Shown here piece by piece: positions 44,426 to 53,428 of a stretch of 64,000 bases of DNA. The stretch is from Xanthomonas sp. DAR 35659 (GTDB taxonomy: Bacteria; Pseudomonadota; Gammaproteobacteria; Xanthomonadales; Xanthomonadaceae). The notes under the pieces are model-generated. The model was not told where the DNA came from. It did no database searches and saw only the letters and a program-made list of their open reading frames with translations. Position 1 is the first letter of the stretch. Every line of letters starts with the position of its first letter. The DNA is taken from NCBI RefSeq assembly GCF_041242975.1, contig NZ_CP162488.1, positions 1,850,001 through 1,914,000 on the forward strand, written 5' to 3'. The translations under genes were made by a program, and so were the position numbers.

Positions 44426-45349
44426 ATGTCCGGCAGCGGCGATTCGCGGCGCGCCATCTTCTTCGCGCTTGGCGCCAACCTGTCCATCGCCCTGGCCAAG
44501 GGCGCGGCGGCGCTGGCCACCGGCTCGGGCGCGATGCTGGCCGAGACCGTGCACTCGCTGGCCGACTGCGGCAACCAGTTGCTGTTGCTGCTGGGCATGC
44601 GCCAGGCCAAGCGCCCGGCCAGCGCCGAGTACCCGCTGGGCTACGGCCGCGCGATCTACTTCTGGTCGTTCCTGGTGGCGGTGATGCTGTTCTGCATCGG
44701 CGGCATGTTCTCGGTGTACGAGGGCGTGCACAAACTGCTGCGGCCCGAGCCGCTGAGCAGTTGGGGCTGGGCGGTGGGGGTGCTGTGCTTCGCGCTGGTG
44801 GCCGAGGGCGTGTCGCTGCGCACCTGCCTGCAGGAGATCGCCAAGCTGCGCGGCGAGCGTTCGTTGTGGCGCTGGTTCCGCGAGAGCCGCCAGGCCGAAC
44901 TGATCGTGATCTTCGGCGAAGACCTGGCGGCCCTGCTCGGCCTGGCGCTGGCGCTGGCCGCGGTGCTGCTGACCGTGCTGACCGGCAATCCGCTGTGGGA
45001 CGCGCTCGGCACCATCGCCATCGGCGCGCTGCTGATCGTGGTCGCGGTGCTGGTGGCGATCGAGATCAAGGCGATGCTGATCGGGCAGAGCGTGGATCCG
45101 GCGCTGCAGCGGCAACTGCACGCGTATTTCCAGGCACGGCCGGAGATCGAGCGGGTGATCCACCTGATCGCGATGCAGCTCGGCGAGGACGTGATGGTGT
45201 CGGTGCAGGCGACGCTGCGCGAGACGCGCGACGCCACGGCCTTGCTGGCCGACATCACCCGCATCGAGCGCGATCTGAAGCGGCAGTTCCCGACGGTGCG
45301 CTGGAGTTTCTTCGAGCCCGAGGCGTCGGCGCCCCTGGCCGACGCCTGA
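44426..45349 (+). CDS. Cation diffusion facilitator (CDF) family transporter
   Basis: 307 residues and about six membrane segments. Motifs: ETVHSLADCGNQLLLLLG in the second helix and GEDLAALLGLALA in the fifth, the metal-binding positions of this subfamily, then a cytoplasmic domain (ERVIHLIAMQLGEDVMVSVQ). CDF proteins export Zn, Co, Fe or Mn by proton antiport. The ED pair in place of the H-x-x-x-D of zinc exporters suggests a different metal preference. ATG at 44426. It lies 44 bp before the DUF1963 gene on the same strand. Confidence 0.88.
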   Translation: MSGSGDSRRAIFFALGANLSIALAKGAAALATGSGAMLAETVHSLADCGNQLLLLLGMRQAKRPASAEYPLGYGRAIYFWSFLVAVMLFCIGGMFSVYEGVHKLLRPEPLSSWGWAVGVLCFALVAEGVSLRTCLQEIAKLRGERSLWRWFRESRQAELIVIFGEDLAALLGLALALAAVLLTVLTGNPLWDALGTIAIGALLIVVAVLVAIEIKAMLIGQSVDPALQRQLHAYFQARPEIERVIHLIAMQLGEDVMVSVQATLRETRDATALLADITRIERDLKRQFPTVRWSFFEPEASAPLADA

Positions 45350-45393
45350 GCGCGCGTTGCTAGAGTAGCGCCTGGCCACCACGAGCACCGCAG

Positions 45394-46362
45394 ATGAAGA
45401 CCGCCCATGCCATCGTCCTGTCCAGCGTGATCGCGCTGGCGCTGTTCGCCGTGCTGCTGGGGCTGGTGCTGGGCGGCGGTTGGTGGCTCAAGCGGTCGAT
45501 GCCGGCGGCGCAGCCGCTGCCGGCCGCCTCCTCCTCCCCCGCCGTATCCGCCGCGCCGGTGCAGGCCGATGCCGTCCTGGCGCCGTACCGCGGGCGCCTG
45601 GACCCCACCGCCAAGCCGGTGGCGCAGCTGAGCCTGCAGCCGATGGCGCAGGACGACCGGCTGGCCAGCAAGGTCGGCGGGCGGCCTTACTGGACCGGGG
45701 ACGCGCCGTATCCGCGCGATGCGCGCGGCCAGCCGCTGGCGCTGCTGGCGCAGGTCGACCTGGGCGCGATGCCGCCGCTGCCTGGCTACCCTGACCACGG
45801 CCTGCTGCAGTTCTTCATCGGCGGCGACGATTTCTACGGCGCCAATTTCGGCGACCATCGCGCCGACCTGGCCGCGCTGAGCGTGCAGCGCAATTTCCGC
45901 GTGGTGTACTGGCCGCGGCCCGAGCCGGCGGCGCGCCAGGCCGCGGTGCCGTTGCCGGCCGCCGATACCCTGCCGTTCGATCCGGCAAAGCCGCGGGCGA
46001 TGCGGTTCAACGTGAGTACGGAGACCATCGGCAGCAGCGACGTGCATTTCGAGCAGGCGCTGGGCCGCTCGCTGGACGACGTCGCCGCCGCCTACGCCGG
46101 CCGCCTCGGGCTGCCGCAGGACACGGTGGACGAGGCGCTGTACGACGCGTTGAACCGCAGCGGGCACAAGCTCGGCGGCTATCCGGAGTTCACCCAGGAG
46201 GATCCGCGCGCGCCGCAGGACCGGCAGGTGCTGTTGCTGCAGTTGGACAGCGACGACGAGATGATGTGGGGCGACAGCGGCATCGCCAATTTCTTCATCG
46301 ATCCGGACGACCTGCGGCGCGGCGATTTCAGCCGCGTGGCCTATCACTGGGATTGCTACTGA
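45394..46362 (+). CDS. DUF1963 (YwqG-like) membrane-anchored protein
   Basis: 322 residues. One hydrophobic N-terminal segment (about 8-30), then a Pro/Ala-rich linker, then a DUF1963 domain with KVGGRPYWTGDAPYPRDARG, LLAQVDLGAMPPLPGYPDHG and LLQFFIGGDD, and the typical C-terminal block LLLQLDSDDEMMWGDSGIAN. The family has no assigned activity; one member structure is known but its ligand is not. The N-terminal anchor would place the domain in the periplasm, which is unusual for this mostly cytoplasmic family. Confidence 0.82.
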   Translation: MKTAHAIVLSSVIALALFAVLLGLVLGGGWWLKRSMPAAQPLPAASSSPAVSAAPVQADAVLAPYRGRLDPTAKPVAQLSLQPMAQDDRLASKVGGRPYWTGDAPYPRDARGQPLALLAQVDLGAMPPLPGYPDHGLLQFFIGGDDFYGANFGDHRADLAALSVQRNFRVVYWPRPEPAARQAAVPLPAADTLPFDPAKPRAMRFNVSTETIGSSDVHFEQALGRSLDDVAAAYAGRLGLPQDTVDEALYDALNRSGHKLGGYPEFTQEDPRAPQDRQVLLLQLDSDDEMMWGDSGIANFFIDPDDLRRGDFSRVAYHWDCY

Positions 46363-46410
46363 CCTCGCGCGGGCGCGCGCAAGGCCTGGCGCGTGGCGCC
46401 GCCCGGCGTC

Positions 46411-47268
46411 TCATTCCTCGCGCTTGAGCCACTCCACCCGCGTCGCCGCGCCGGCCTCGCCCAGGTGCGCCTTCAGCGCCGGCAGCGCGCTCGCCAGGAC
46501 CTTCTCGAACTGCCAGGGCAGATTCAGCAGCAGCATGCCGCTGCCGTTGAGCCGCAGCGGCGAATCGTCGGGACGCACCTGCAGCTCGGCCAGCAGCACC
46601 GACTTGGCCGGCATCGCCGCGGCCTTGCGGAAGAACGGCTGCAGGCTGCGGCGCTGCTTGATCGGATACCACACCGCGCACATCGCCTGCGGCCAGCGGG
46701 TCAGGGTTTCGCGCAGGGCCGCGGCGATCAGCGGGTACTCGGCGTCCTGCGCCTCGTAGGGCGGGTCGATCAGCACCAGGCCGCGGCCGATCTTGCTGGC
46801 GCCGGCTTTCGGCGGCACGAACGCCTTGATCGCCGCGTAGCCGTCGCCGGCATGCACCTGCACGCGGCGATCGCCGGCGAACAGCGCCTTCAGTTCGGCC
46901 GCCTCCTCGGCCTGCAGCTCGCAGGCGACGAGCCGGTCCTGCTCGCGCAGCGCCTGCGCGACCAGTAGCGGCGAGCCCGGATACGCGACCAGCGCGCCGA
47001 CCGGATTGCCGGCCTGCACCGCGCGCAGATAGCGTTCCAGCACCTCCGGCAGGGTCGGCTGGCCCATCAGCCTGAGCACCCCGGCCGCGGCTTCGCCGGT
47101 CTTGCGCGCCTCGCTGGCGGCGAACAGGTAGCGGCCGCGTCCGGCGTGGGTGTCGAGCACGAAGAACGCGCTGTCCTTGCGCTTGAGCGCATCGATCAGC
47201 GCGAGCAGCACGGTGTGCTTGAGCGCATCGGCATGGTTGCCGGCGTGGTAGGCGTGGCGATAGTTCAT
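46411..47268 (-). CDS. rlmJ: 23S rRNA (adenine-2030-N6)-methyltransferase
   Basis: 285 residues from ATG 47268 (MNYRHAYHAGNHADALKHTV), the invariant start of RlmJ. The SAM site is at FFVLDTHAGRGRYLF and the N6-adenine catalytic motif is LVLIDPPYE. It methylates A2030 of 23S rRNA. The frame extends 12 codons further upstream without similarity. It is convergent with the DUF1963 gene. Confidence 0.95.
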   Translation of the reverse strand: MNYRHAYHAGNHADALKHTVLLALIDALKRKDSAFFVLDTHAGRGRYLFAASEARKTGEAAAGVLRLMGQPTLPEVLERYLRAVQAGNPVGALVAYPGSPLLVAQALREQDRLVACELQAEEAAELKALFAGDRRVQVHAGDGYAAIKAFVPPKAGASKIGRGLVLIDPPYEAQDAEYPLIAAALRETLTRWPQAMCAVWYPIKQRRSLQPFFRKAAAMPAKSVLLAELQVRPDDSPLRLNGSGMLLLNLPWQFEKVLASALPALKAHLGEAGAATRVEWLKREE

Positions 47269-47375
47269 CGGCGCAGTGTACGGGGCGCCACGGCGCGGAG
47301 CCATGTCGGCGCCGCGCCGGCGATGCTAGCCTGTGGCCATGCCGATCCCGCTCCGTCCGCCGCCGCGCCGCCGTC

Positions 47376-47783
47376 GTGCCCGCCCTGCGCCGGCGGTGCG
47401 CGGTCATGCTGGTGGCGGCGACGCTGGGTGGCTGCGTGACCGCCAGCGATCGCTGGCAGTCGATGCGCGGCGACGTGCAGGTGCGCGTGGGCGACCGGCT
47501 GGTGGCGCGGCGCGGGTTCGCGCTGGTGGCATGCCGGACCGAGACCTCCACCCTCCAGTTCTGGGCCGGCGGTACCCGGAAGCGCTGCGTGGAAGCCGGC
47601 GCCGCGGCGCCGCCGCGGGACGCGACCTACGCCGCCGGGACCGTGGTGCGGGTGGTGGCGATCAAGGACCGTGGCATGGTGGATAACGCGGACAGCCTGA
47701 TGCTGCTCAAGTCGGACGCCTGGCGCGGCACGGTGGTCGCCGATGCCGAGCTGGCGCAGGGGCTGTTCGGTCCCCAGCCGTGA
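47376..47783 (+). CDS. Small uncharacterised lipoprotein
   Basis: 135 residues from GTG at 47376. MLVAATLGGC gives a clear lipobox (L-G-G-C at about residue 20) with an Arg-rich n-region before it, so it is probably lipidated and faces the periplasm. The mature part has one further Cys pair (VACRTET and KRCVEAG) and the segment GTVVRVVAIKDRGMVDNADS. I do not recognise the family. An internal ATG (47406) would leave no n-region, so the GTG is preferred. Confidence 0.7.
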   Translation: MPALRRRCAVMLVAATLGGCVTASDRWQSMRGDVQVRVGDRLVARRGFALVACRTETSTLQFWAGGTRKRCVEAGAAAPPRDATYAAGTVVRVVAIKDRGMVDNADSLMLLKSDAWRGTVVADAELAQGLFGPQP

Positions 47784-47925
47784 TCGGCGCGGCGCGGGCG
47801 GGCAGCGCCGCACGGCGCGGCGATCGCCGCCGGGGCCTGCGCGGGCCTTGGCGCCGCCACCACCGCGCACCCGGTAGGGTCGCCGCCATCAGCTTCCCTT
47901 AAGCCCGGTCGGCTACGTTGTCCCG

Positions 47926-48588
47926 ATGCGCATCCTGCTGGTAGAAGACGATCCCTCGCTCGGCGACACGCTGCGCGCCTGGCTGAAGCTCGACGGCTAC
48001 ACCGTCGACTGGCTGACCCGTGGCGACGAGGCGCGCGCCGCGCTGCAGGCGCAGCCCTACCACTGCGTGCTGCTCGACCGCGGCCTGCCCGGGCTCGATG
48101 GCGACGCGCTGCTGCGCACGCTGCGCGCCGCGCGGGTGACCACGCCGGTGCTGCTGATCACCGCCCGCGATGCGCTCGAAGACCGGGTGCAGGGCCTGGA
48201 TCTGGGTGCCGATGACTACCTGGTCAAGCCGTTCGACCTGGAGGAACTGTCGGCGCGGATCCGCTCGGCGCTGCGCCGCGGCAACGGCAATCCCAGCGTG
48301 GTGCTGACGCACGGCCCGGTGCAGCTGGACCCGGTGGCCAAGCGCGTCACCCGCGACGGCGAAACGGTGGCGCTGACCGCGCGCGAGTACGCGGTGCTGC
48401 ATGCGCTGATGGCGCGCAAGGGCCATATCGTCGGCCGCGCCCAGTTGGAGGATGCGCTGTACGGCTGGGGCGAGGAAGTGGAGAGCAACGCGATCGAGGT
48501 GCACATCTCGCACCTGCGCAAGAAGCTGGGCAGCGACCTGATCGTCACGCTCCGCCGCCAGGGCTATCGCCTGGGGGCGCCCGAGTGA
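47926..48588 (+). CDS. qseB: OmpR-family response regulator, QseB/PmrA type
   Basis: 220 residues. Receiver with VEDDPSLGDTL, acceptor Asp51 (CVLLDRGLPGLDG), Thr in LLITARD and Lys in YLVKPFDLEEL; winged-helix output with ALTAREYAVLHALM and NAIEVHISHLRKKLG. It overlaps the kinase gene by 4 bp (GTGA). The kinase is followed by a ygiW-like gene; ygiW-qseBC is a conserved neighbourhood in enterobacteria, and this supports the QseB label, although PmrA is an equally close family name. Confidence 0.85.
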   Translation: MRILLVEDDPSLGDTLRAWLKLDGYTVDWLTRGDEARAALQAQPYHCVLLDRGLPGLDGDALLRTLRAARVTTPVLLITARDALEDRVQGLDLGADDYLVKPFDLEELSARIRSALRRGNGNPSVVLTHGPVQLDPVAKRVTRDGETVALTAREYAVLHALMARKGHIVGRAQLEDALYGWGEEVESNAIEVHISHLRKKLGSDLIVTLRRQGYRLGAPE

Positions 48589-50039
48589 ACTGGCCGTGGC
48601 GGCGGACGGCGGCCGCCGGCGCGCAGGAGGTTGGCCGCCATTCGCTGCGGCGGCGGCTGATCGCCACCACCCTGGGATCGAGCATCGTGTGCTGGCTGGT
48701 CAGCCTGGGCATCATCGTCGGCGTGGCCTGGACCGAGACCAGCGACGTGTTCGACGACGCGCTGGAGGAAAGCGCGCGCCTGCTCGCGACCTTCGGCCCC
48801 GGTCTGCTGCACGGGGGAGCGGCCGCGGATGACGGCGACGGCGACAAGGCCGCGGACGCCGACGGCCGCGTGCGCCTGTACTACCAGCTCGTCGATCGCC
48901 ACGGCACGGTGCTGCGCCGTTCGCCGGACGTGCCGCGGCAGCCGTTCGTGGCGCCGCACCAGGTGCGCGACGACGATACGACCGTCACCGTGCGCCACGC
49001 GCAGCGCTACTGGCGCGTGCACGTGCTGCATGCCCCCGCACAGGACCTGTACGTGCAGGTGGCGCAGCCGCTGGAGGAACGCACCGAACTGCTCGAGGAA
49101 ATGGCCGAGAACCTGGTGTGGCCGGCATTGGCGTTGCTTGCGCTGCTGGCCGCGCTGAACTGGTGGGTGATCCGGCGCCAGCTGCGGCCGCTGGAGCGCT
49201 TGGCCGCGGACATCGGCCGGCAGTCGCCGCAGGAACTGCACCCGGTGTCCGCCGCCGGCCAGCCCGACGAACTGCGCCCGATCGTGCAGGCGCTCAACAG
49301 CGTGCTGGCGCGGCTGGGCGAGGCGCTGCAGTCCGAGCGCCGCTTCACCGCCGATGCGGCGCACGAGCTGCGCACGCCGCTGGCTGCGCTGCGCATGAAG
49401 ATCCAGCTGCTGCAGCGCCAGCACGCGGCGACGCTGGAGGCCGCTCAGCGCCAGGATCTGGCGACATTGCGCGGCGACGTGGACCGCGCCGCGGCGCTGC
49501 TGGACAATCTGCTGATGCTGGCGCGGCTGGACCCGCAGCGGCCGGGCAGCCTGGCCTGCGCCACGGTGGCGCTGCCGCCGCTGGTCGATGCGGCGCTGGC
49601 GGATGTCGCGGCCGCCGCCGCGGCCAAACGCATCGCGCTGCATACGCGCATCGACGTGGACACGGTCTGGGCGCACGCCGAGTTGCTGCGCAGCGTCCTG
49701 CGCAACCTGTTCGACAATGCGGTGCGCTATGGCAGGCCCGGCGGACAGGTCCGCATCGAGGCCAGCGCCGAACATGGCGCCGCCGGTACGCCGTCCACGG
49801 TGCACCTGGTGGTGCGCGACGACGGTCCCGGTGTGGCGCCGGCCGACCTGGCGCGGCTCCCGCAACGCTTCTTCCGCGTACTCGGCAACGCGGGGCAGGG
49901 CAGCGGACTCGGCCTGTCGCTGGTGCAACGCATCGTCGCCCTGCATGGCGGGCAGCTCCGCTTCGCGTCCGACGGCGAAGGCACCGGTTTGACCGTCCGC
50001 ATCGCCCTGCCGCAGCGCGGGCCTTTGGTGCCCGACTAG
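48585..50039 (+). CDS. qseC: Sensor histidine kinase, QseC type
   Basis: 484 residues from GTG 48585, overlapping the regulator stop. TM1 at about 35-55 (SIVCWLVSLGIIVGVAW), a periplasmic region of about 110 residues, TM2 at about 178-197, a HAMP-like stretch, then dimerisation with phospho-His260 (AADAAHELRTPLAALRMK-type block) and the catalytic domain with LRNLFDNAVRYG (N), DDGPGVAP (G1) and GSGLGLSLVQRI (G2). All kinase residues are intact. The signal is unknown; QseC proteins are thought to sense hormones or envelope state. Confidence 0.86.
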   Translation: MNWPWRRTAAAGAQEVGRHSLRRRLIATTLGSSIVCWLVSLGIIVGVAWTETSDVFDDALEESARLLATFGPGLLHGGAAADDGDGDKAADADGRVRLYYQLVDRHGTVLRRSPDVPRQPFVAPHQVRDDDTTVTVRHAQRYWRVHVLHAPAQDLYVQVAQPLEERTELLEEMAENLVWPALALLALLAALNWWVIRRQLRPLERLAADIGRQSPQELHPVSAAGQPDELRPIVQALNSVLARLGEALQSERRFTADAAHELRTPLAALRMKIQLLQRQHAATLEAAQRQDLATLRGDVDRAAALLDNLLMLARLDPQRPGSLACATVALPPLVDAALADVAAAAAAKRIALHTRIDVDTVWAHAELLRSVLRNLFDNAVRYGRPGGQVRIEASAEHGAAGTPSTVHLVVRDDGPGVAPADLARLPQRFFRVLGNAGQGSGLGLSLVQRIVALHGGQLRFASDGEGTGLTVRIALPQRGPLVPD

Positions 50040-50353
50040 AACGGCGCCGTGCGAGCCTGCGCGACGCCGATCGCCGCGGCATGCCGCCGTGCCTGCTGGG
50101 CAGGAGCGGGCACCTGCTGGCGATCGCTGCGCCTGGCGCACGACACGTTCGTGCGCGCTGACGTACCGCGATCGGCGACCAGCACGCATGACGACGTGGC
50201 GATGCAGCGTGCGCCAGGGACGCCTTTGCGAATCCCCAATCCCCAATTGCCAATCCCTAACCTCCGAATCGACATCAGATCCACTTCAGGTTCGTGCGCT
50301 GCAATGGCGTCCATGGCGATCGGCCATGACATCGCACCCCATAGGAGCCTCCC
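50040..50353. other. Gap with ATTCCC-type repeats
   Basis: No gene is visible in these 314 bp. GAATCCCCAATCCCCAATTG and the following CCAATCCC (about 50229-50255) are another cluster of the short degenerate repeats. The ygiW promoter should lie in the last 100 bp. Confidence 0.5.
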
Positions 50354-50710
50354 ATGCGTACTTCCATTCTCTCCGCCCTCATCGCCACCGCCGCGGTCTT
50401 CGCCGCGGGCCAGGCCGCCGCGCAGTACACCGGACCCAGCAGCGTTCCGCTCACCACGGTCAAGCAGCTGCTGGACCAGGGCAAGGACGAGCAGCAGGTG
50501 GTGCTGCGCGGAAACATCGTTTCCCACGACGGCGGCGACCGTTACACGTTCCGCGACGCGACCGGCAGCGTGAAGGTGGAGATCGATGCGCATCGCCTGC
50601 CGGCCGGGCGCCCGTTCGACGACAAGGCGCAGGTCGAACTGGTCGGCGAATTCGACAAGGACTTCCGCTCCGCCGAAGTCGAGGTGGACGAGGTGCGCTT
50701 CCTGCGCTGA
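50354..50710 (+). CDS. ygiW: YgiW/YdeI-family periplasmic OB-fold stress protein
   Basis: 118 residues. Signal peptide 1-23 ending QAAAQ, then a bacterial OB-fold (BOF) domain: QYTGPSSVPLTTVKQLLDQG, VVLRGNIVSH, YTFRDATGSVKVEID and AQVELVGEFDKDF. The family binds cationic compounds or signals and helps tolerance to peroxide, acid and metals. ATG follows TAGGAGC. Its position directly after a QseBC-like pair matches the ygiW-qseBC neighbourhood. It lies about 110 bp before creB. Confidence 0.88.
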   Translation: MRTSILSALIATAAVFAAGQAAAQYTGPSSVPLTTVKQLLDQGKDEQQVVLRGNIVSHDGGDRYTFRDATGSVKVEIDAHRLPAGRPFDDKAQVELVGEFDKDFRSAEVEVDEVRFLR

Positions 50711-50828
50711 GCCAGGGACGCGGCGTGGCGAGGGGGCCGGGCGCGCTGCCCGTCCTGTCTCCGGCGCGGGCGAGGGTGGCCCGCGCCCGCGCTGCACGCC
50801 GTGCCCCGCTGCGGCTATGCTGCGCGCC

Positions 50829-51524
50829 ATGTCCGCGTCCGCCGCCCCCTGTGTCCTCGTCGTCGAGGACGAATCCGCCATCGCCGATACCGTGCTGTAC
50901 GCGCTGCGCAGCGAGGGGTACCAGGTGCGGCATTGCCTGCTCGGGCGCGAGGCGCTGGCCCAGGCCCGCGCCGGCGGCATCGACGTGGTGGTGCTCGACG
51001 TGGGTCTGCCGGACCTGGGCGGCTTCGAGGTGTGCCGCGAGCTACGCGGTTTCAGCCAGGTGCCGGTGATCTTCCTGACCGCGCGCAACGACGAGATCGA
51101 CCGCGTGCTCGGCCTGGAACTGGGCGCCGACGACTACATGGCCAAGCCGTTCTCGCCGCGCGAACTGGTCGCGCGGGTACGCGCGCGGCTGCGCCGGCCG
51201 GCGGCCGCGGCGGCGGCCGAACCGGGCTGGCAGCGGCACGGCGACTTCGCCATCGACCGCGAAGGCCGCCGCATCCACTATCGCGATGCCCTGCTGGACC
51301 TGACCCGCTACGAATACGCCTTGCTGGCCGCGCTGCTGCAGCGGCCCGGCGCCATCCTCAGCCGCGCGCAGCTGATGGACCGCGGCTGGGACGCCAGCGC
51401 CGACAGCGCCGACCGCACCGTGGATACCCACATCAAGACCCTGCGCGCCAAGCTGCGCGCGGCCGGCGCCGCGTCCGATCCGATCCGCACCCATCGCGGC
51501 CTCGGCTACGCGCTGGAGCAATGA
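50829..51524 (+). CDS. creB: Response regulator of the Cre system
   Basis: 231 residues from ATG 50829; an in-frame ATG four codons earlier is also possible. Receiver with VVEDESAIADTV, acceptor Asp57 (VVVLDVGLPDLGG), FLTARND and YMAKPFSPREL; winged helix with LTRYEYALLAALLQRPG and VDTHIKTLRAKLR. The creB-creC-creD set within 5 kb and a cre-tag before creD make the assignment firm. CreB controls creD and, in some gammaproteobacteria, beta-lactamases. It lies 1 bp from creC. Confidence 0.92.
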   Translation: MSASAAPCVLVVEDESAIADTVLYALRSEGYQVRHCLLGREALAQARAGGIDVVVLDVGLPDLGGFEVCRELRGFSQVPVIFLTARNDEIDRVLGLELGADDYMAKPFSPRELVARVRARLRRPAAAAAAEPGWQRHGDFAIDREGRRIHYRDALLDLTRYEYALLAALLQRPGAILSRAQLMDRGWDASADSADRTVDTHIKTLRAKLRAAGAASDPIRTHRGLGYALEQ

Positions 51525-51525
51525 G

Positions 51526-52968
51526 GTGCGGCTAGGGCTGAAGCTGTTCCTGGGGTTCTTCCTGATCGTCGGCGTCGCCGCGTTCTTCGTGATGCGGGTG
51601 TTCGTCAACGAGGTCAAGCCGGGCGTGCGCCAGGCGATGGAATCGACCCTGGTGGACGCGGCCAACGTGCTGGCGCAGATGGCGGCCGGCGACCTGAAGG
51701 CCGGGCGCATCGACAGCGGCGCCTTCGCCCGCGACCTGAGCGCCGCGCAGCGGCGCAACCCGCGCGCGATGGTGTGGCGTTTCCCCAAGCGCAGCGTCGA
51801 TTACCGCGTCACCATCACCGATGCGGCCGGGGTGGTGGTGTTCGATTCGCGCGGCCAGGACCTGGGCCGCGACAACTCGCGCTGGAACGACGTCTACCGC
51901 ACCCTGCGCGGCGAGTACGGCGCCCGCTCCAGTCCCGAGGCCGACGGCGACCCCAACCACACCGTGATGCACGTGGCCGCGCCGATCTACGACCCGGCCG
52001 ACAACCGCCGCCTGATCGGCGTGCTGACCCTGTCCCAGCCCAACCGCAGCATCGAACCGTTCATCCTCGCCAGCCAGCGCAGCATCCTGCTGCGCGGCGC
52101 GTGGTTGATCGGCATCTCCGCGCTGATCGGCCTGCTGATGACCTGGGGCCTGCTGCGCGGCATCGGCCGGCTCAACCGCTATGCGCAGGCGGTCAGCGCC
52201 GGCGAACCGGTGCCGCCGCCGCCGCCGCGCCGCGACGAGATCGGCGACCTGGGCCGCGCGCTGGAGACGATGCGGCGCAAGCTGGAGGGCAAGGCCTATG
52301 TCGAACAGTACGTGCAGTCGCTGACCCACGAGATGAAGAGCCCGCTGGCGGCGATCCGCGGCGCCGCCGAACTGCTGCAGGAGCCGCTGCCGGAGGCGGA
52401 GCGGCAACGCTTCGTGCGCAACATCGCCGAGCAGCAGCAGCGCCTCACCGAGACCATCGACAAGCTGCTGGCGCTGGCCGAGGTGGAACAGCACGGCTGG
52501 CTGCAACGGCGCGAGCGGATCGCGCTGGCGCCGCTGTTCGAGCAACTGCAGGAGGCCTTGGCGCCGCGGCTGCAGGCCAGCGGCGTGCGGCTGCGGGCGC
52601 CGCCGCCGGACCCGGCGCTGGCGCTGGTCGGCGATCCCTACCTGCTGCGCCAGGCGCTGCACAATCTGCTGGACAATGCGATCGCGTTTTCGTCGTCCGG
52701 CGATACCGTGGTGGTGCGCGCCGAGCGCGACGCGGAGGGGCGCATCGTGCTGCTGGTGGAAGACCAGGGCCCGGGCGTTCCGGATTACGCGCTGGAGCGG
52801 GTGTTCGAGCGCTTCTACTCGCTGGCGCGGCCGGCCAGCGGCCAACGCAGTTCGGGCCTGGGCCTGCCGTTCGTGCGCGAAGTGGCGCGGCTGCACGGCG
52901 GCGAGGCGAGCCTGCGCAATCGCGACGCGGGCGGCGCGGTGGCGCGGATGGCGTTGCCGGCGGGGTGA
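51526..52968 (+). CDS. creC: Sensor histidine kinase of the Cre system
   Basis: 480 residues from GTG 51526, 1 bp after the creB stop. TM1 at about 6-24 (LFLGFFLIVGVAAFFVMRVF), a periplasmic sensor (about 28-183) with AAPIYDPADNRRLIGVLTLS, TM2 at about 186-208, HAMP, phospho-His268 (SLTHEMKSPLAAIRG), N box LHNLLDNAIAFSS, G1 VEDQGPGVP and G2 SSGLGLPFVREVA. The H-E-M-K-S-P H-box is typical of CreC. The signal is probably related to metabolism or cell-wall stress. Confidence 0.92.
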   Translation: MRLGLKLFLGFFLIVGVAAFFVMRVFVNEVKPGVRQAMESTLVDAANVLAQMAAGDLKAGRIDSGAFARDLSAAQRRNPRAMVWRFPKRSVDYRVTITDAAGVVVFDSRGQDLGRDNSRWNDVYRTLRGEYGARSSPEADGDPNHTVMHVAAPIYDPADNRRLIGVLTLSQPNRSIEPFILASQRSILLRGAWLIGISALIGLLMTWGLLRGIGRLNRYAQAVSAGEPVPPPPPRRDEIGDLGRALETMRRKLEGKAYVEQYVQSLTHEMKSPLAAIRGAAELLQEPLPEAERQRFVRNIAEQQQRLTETIDKLLALAEVEQHGWLQRRERIALAPLFEQLQEALAPRLQASGVRLRAPPPDPALALVGDPYLLRQALHNLLDNAIAFSSSGDTVVVRAERDAEGRIVLLVEDQGPGVPDYALERVFERFYSLARPASGQRSSGLGLPFVREVARLHGGEASLRNRDAGGAVARMALPAG

Positions 52969-53080
52969 GTGGTACGGGTCCGGGCTGGGGTGTCAGCGGG
53001 TGTCGCTGGCAGCTCGACGTGAGCCGTGCCGGAGCGTGCTATGAGCGTTTCCCTTGAGCGTGAGTCCCGCCACTTCAGTC

Positions 53081-53428
53081 ATGAACATCAATCAAATTCA
53101 TCTACTGGCGAGCCAGCTTCCGACCATCATGGATCTGGATGACGAAATCAGGTTGATTGAAAATTTGACCATGATTGGGCCGAGGGAGATCGCCGGCCAT
53201 CAAGACGAATTTCGATGCGTGGTTTTAAAACTGCAAGAATCCCATCAGGGCGGTGGGGTGTTTGAGGTGACGGAGGAAAATTATCCTGTTTTTGAAGGTT
53301 TCTGCGATTGGCTTCAATCGCTGCAGCCCCATCTCGAATTCGATGTCTCCTGCCTTTGCGACGGGTTGAACGTGTCGCCCGGCGCTATCAGGGCTTCGAT
53401 GGGAACGGGGCGGAATCGAATGCCGTGA
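53081..53428 (+). CDS. Orphan protein in an AT-rich island between creC and creD
   Basis: 115 residues from ATG 53081 (MNINQIHLLASQLPT); TTG and GTG starts up to nine codons upstream are possible. It is acidic, without membrane segments, and contains FRCVVLKLQESHQGGGVFEV and CDWLQSLQPHLEFD. I do not recognise a family. The DNA is clearly richer in A and T than both neighbours (for example ATCAGGTTGATTGAAAATTT), which points to acquisition from elsewhere. Small lone genes of this kind are often immunity or orphan defence proteins, but nothing here proves that. Confidence 0.6.
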   Translation: MNINQIHLLASQLPTIMDLDDEIRLIENLTMIGPREIAGHQDEFRCVVLKLQESHQGGGVFEVTEENYPVFEGFCDWLQSLQPHLEFDVSCLCDGLNVSPGAIRASMGTGRNRMP

